The translations under genes were made by a program, and so were the position numbers. This document shows positions 62,160-64,000 of a stretch of DNA of 64,000 bases, piece after piece. How positions within the stretch are numbered: position 1 is the first letter of the stretch; each line of letters opens with the position of its first letter. Below the pieces are notes generated by a model. The model was not told the DNA's origin. It was given only the letters and a program-made list of their open reading frames with translations, and did not search any database. This DNA is from JBFHFS01 sp041583495 (GTDB taxonomy: Bacteria > Bacteroidota > Bacteroidia > Bacteroidales > Marinilabiliaceae), in contig JBFHFS010000028.1 in assembly GCA_041583495.1 (NCBI GenBank), forward strand, positions 5,636 through 69,635, written 5' to 3'.

Positions 62160-62516
62160 TTAGAATTTAAGACCTGCCTCTCTAGCAGCATCGGCCAATT
62201 GTTTAACTCTACCATGATACAGATAACCATTGCGATCGAAAACTACTTTATCGATGCCGGCCTTGTTCGCCAACCCTGCAATGAGTTTCCCCACCATAGC
62301 AGCCTTTTCGCTTTTGTTACCATTTTGCGTGGCAATGTCCTTCACAAGTGAGGAGGCAGCCACCAGGGTTTTCCCACTTAAATCGTCAATTAATTGCACA
62401 GAAATTTGTTTATTACTGCGAAAAACCGACATCCGGGGTTTCTCAGAGGTACCCGAAATTGTAGTTCGGATCCGTCCTTTAATTTTTAGTCTTCTATTTA
62501 ATTTCGAAAAAGCCAT
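62160..62516 (-). CDS. rplR: 50S ribosomal protein L18
   Basis: A 118-residue 5S rRNA binding protein. It shows 'RTTISGTSEKPRMSVFRSNK', 'SVQLIDDLSGKTLVAASS' and 'VFDRNGYLYHGRVKQLADAA'. Standard length. Confidence 0.98.
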   Translation of the reverse strand: MAFSKLNRRLKIKGRIRTTISGTSEKPRMSVFRSNKQISVQLIDDLSGKTLVAASSLVKDIATQNGNKSEKAAMVGKLIAGLANKAGIDKVVFDRNGYLYHGRVKQLADAAREAGLKF

Positions 62517-62538
62517 TTCTATAACTTATTAACTCAGA

Positions 62539-63090
62539 TTAAACCTTTGCACTCTTACCAGCTTTACGGCGAATTGATTCACCCTTAAAGCGAACACCTT
62601 TCCCTTTGTAGGGCTCGGGCTTACGCAGGGACCGTATTTTGGCACAAACCTGCCCAAGAAGTTGTTTATCAGCTGATTCGAGGGTTACCGTCGGATTGCT
62701 TTTTCTGTCGGTTTTTGCGTCCACAGAAATTTCCGCTGGCAACAATATATGAATGGGATGCGAATAGCCTAACGACAATTCTAATACCTGACCGGCAGAC
62801 TGGGCACGATATCCCACCCCTACCAGTTCGAGTTCTTTCTTAAAGCCTTCCGAAACGCCAATAACCATGTTGTTAATCAACGAGCGATAAAGCCCATGCA
62901 TCGATTTTTGTTTCTTCTCTTCCGAAGATCTGGTTAAATGGATAACGCCTTCTTCTACTTCAACGTTTATTTCTGGACTAACACTTTGAAGAAGCTCGCC
63001 TTTGGGGCCTTTTACAGTTACCACACTGTCCTTTACCGTTACGCTAACGCCGGAAGGTATATTGATGGGTGATTTTCCTATCCTTGACAT
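62539..63090 (-). CDS. rplF: 50S ribosomal protein L6
   Basis: A 183-residue protein near the factor-binding site of the large subunit. It shows 'MSRIGKSPINIPSGVSVTVK', 'VKGPKGELLQSVSPEI' and the C-terminal 'RSLRKPEPYKGKGVRFKGES'. Two L6 repeats are present. Standard. Confidence 0.98.
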   Translation of the reverse strand: MSRIGKSPINIPSGVSVTVKDSVVTVKGPKGELLQSVSPEINVEVEEGVIHLTRSSEEKKQKSMHGLYRSLINNMVIGVSEGFKKELELVGVGYRAQSAGQVLELSLGYSHPIHILLPAEISVDAKTDRKSNPTVTLESADKQLLGQVCAKIRSLRKPEPYKGKGVRFKGESIRRKAGKSAKV

Positions 63091-63105
63091 AACTTACCTC
63101 CTTTT

Positions 63106-63501
63106 TTAATAAACGTAACATAAAACTTCACCACCAACTTTTTCGTTGCGGGCTTCCTTGTTAGTTAATACCCCTTTTGAAGTGGATATAATGGCGATGC
63201 CGAGTCCGTTCAAAACCCGGGGTACATCGCGATACCCAACATATTTCCGTAAACCGGGACTGGATATGCGGGTTAATTTTTTAATAGCGGGATGTTTGCT
63301 CTCGGGATCGTACTTGAGGGCAATCTTAATAATGCCCTGCTTGTCGTCCTCCATGAATTTGTAGTTTAGGATATAACCCTTATCGTAAAGAATCTTGGTC
63401 ATCTCCTTCTTTAGGTTGGAAGCAGGAACTTCAACAACCTTGTGCCGTGCCATCACGGCATTCCTGATCCTGGTCAGGTAATCTGCAATTGGATCTGTCA
63501 T
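63106..63501 (-). CDS. rpsH: 30S ribosomal protein S8
   Basis: A 131-residue 16S rRNA binding protein. The start at 63501 (MTDPIADYLTRIRNAVMARH) is the family start; a longer frame from 63537 is not supported. It shows 'ISSPGLRKYVGYRDVPRVL' and the C-terminal 'IISTSKGVLTNKEARNEKVG'. Standard. Confidence 0.98.
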   Translation of the reverse strand: MTDPIADYLTRIRNAVMARHKVVEVPASNLKKEMTKILYDKGYILNYKFMEDDKQGIIKIALKYDPESKHPAIKKLTRISSPGLRKYVGYRDVPRVLNGLGIAIISTSKGVLTNKEARNEKVGGEVLCYVY

Positions 63502-63559
63502 TTTATTAAGTTTAAATTGATCCCGATTACGGGACAATATTTAACACTCACTCTTCGCT

Positions 63560-63829
63560 TTACCAGCTGGCTTTTCTCACACCAGGGATAAGACCTGCGG
63601 CGGCCATTTCCCGAAAAGTAATCCTACTAACGCCAAACTGCCGCATATAGCCTTTAGGACGTCCGGTTAATTTACACCGGTTATGCATCCGCACAGGCGA
63701 AGCGTTGCGGGGAAGCTTCTGCAAACCCTCGAAATCGCCTTCTGCTTTCAGCTTAGCTCTTTTGTCGGCATATTTGGCAACAAGCCTGGCCCGTTTAACC
63801 TCACGGGCTTTCATTGATTCTTTTGCCAT
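63560..63829 (-). CDS. rpsN: 30S ribosomal protein S14 (zinc-free form)
   Basis: An 89-residue head protein of the small subunit. It shows 'MAKESMKAREVKRARLVAKY', 'RNASPVRMHNRCKLTGRPKG' and 'RMAAAGLIPGVRKASW'-like ending (FREMAAAGLIPGVRKASW). Only one Cys is present, and the length is that of the C-minus class rather than the 61-residue zinc form. Confidence 0.97.
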   Translation of the reverse strand: MAKESMKAREVKRARLVAKYADKRAKLKAEGDFEGLQKLPRNASPVRMHNRCKLTGRPKGYMRQFGVSRITFREMAAAGLIPGVRKASW

Positions 63830-63834
63830 ACTAC

Positions 63835-64000
63835 TTAGTTCTTTTTAAGTTTTTTAAAGGGCAAGCCAAATTCGCGTAAAAGCGCATAGGCTTCTTCATC
63901 GGTTTTTCCCGAGGTGACAAAGGTAATATTCATACCCATTATTTTACTCACCGAGTCGATATTAATTTCAGGAAAAATAATTTGTTCCTCCACCCCAAGG
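63835..64000 (-). CDS. rplE: 50S ribosomal protein L5, C-terminal fragment
   Basis: The minus-strand frame runs in from the right edge and ends at TAA 63835-63837. The visible 55 residues read LGVEEQIIFPEINIDSVSKI, then 'MGMNITFVTSGKTDEEAYAL' and 'LREFGLPFKKLKKN', the typical L5 C terminus. The rest of the gene is outside the window. It is 5 bp upstream of rpsN. Confidence 0.95.
   Translation of the reverse strand, partial: LGVEEQIIFPEINIDSVSKIMGMNITFVTSGKTDEEAYALLREFGLPFKKLKKN

Overview
The window looks like part of a chromosome from a marine or sediment-type Bacteroidota bacterium, probably near the Marinilabiliales/Prolixibacteraceae. This is inferred from gene content only: SusC/SusD pairs, FecR-type regulation, promoters of the TAnnTTTG type, few Shine-Dalgarno sites and a Bacteroidota-style spc-alpha ribosomal operon. 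No rRNA, tRNA, CRISPR array, transposase or integrase gene was seen.

Positions 1-33130 (all + strand) are a polysaccharide utilization locus. It opens with the tail of a sulfatase, then an ECF sigma factor, a FecR anti-sigma factor, a SusC transporter carrying an STN signalling domain, and SusD. That is the usual trans-envelope induction circuit. A strong terminator follows susD, then a frameshifted small secreted gene. Next come the secreted or lipid-anchored enzymes: two complete sulfatases, a GH2, a GH30, two tandem paralogous sialate-O-acetylesterase-like esterases, a third SGNH esterase, a GH3, two classical GH95 enzymes and one GC-rich distant GH95-like enzyme. The set suggests a sulfated, O-acetylated glycan with alpha-L-fucose or alpha-L-galactose side chains on a beta-linked backbone; the substrate is inference. 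The locus ends with a decayed PhoD-like phosphatase.

The spacers around the GH30 and the two esterases (12.8-17.6 kb) carry modular non-coding repeats. One element of about 220-250 bp occurs three times with three hairpins whose stems are largely preserved, an AT-rich module occurs about four times, and a 108-bp module occurs twice. The second 108-bp copy ends exactly at an esterase start codon.

Positions 33-53 kb are ordinary chromosome with small accessory units: ychF; an ECF sigma/membrane protein/Spy-like periplasmic protein operon; hutH; hisS; a TonB receptor plus HmuY-like lipoprotein pair likely for haem; a DUF493 protein; ettA; and a secreted protein of unknown function. They also hold a convergent signalling pair. 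One gene is a hybrid 'histidine kinase' whose phospho-acceptor His and ATP-binding motifs are degenerate while its receiver is intact. The other is a periplasmic beta-propeller sensor with a SpoIIE/PP2C phosphatase output. Their stop codons overlap by 6 bp.

Positions 52-64 kb (all - strand) hold citrate synthase, enolase and, running in from the right edge, rplE(partial)-rpsN-rpsH-rplF-rplR-rpsE-rpmD-rplO-secY-map-infA-rpmJ-rpsM-rpsK-rpsD-rpoA-rplQ, closed by a terminator.

I did not find a clearly new defence or mobile system. The best leads are the hairpin repeats, the pseudokinase/phosphatase pair and the GC-rich GH95-like gene.
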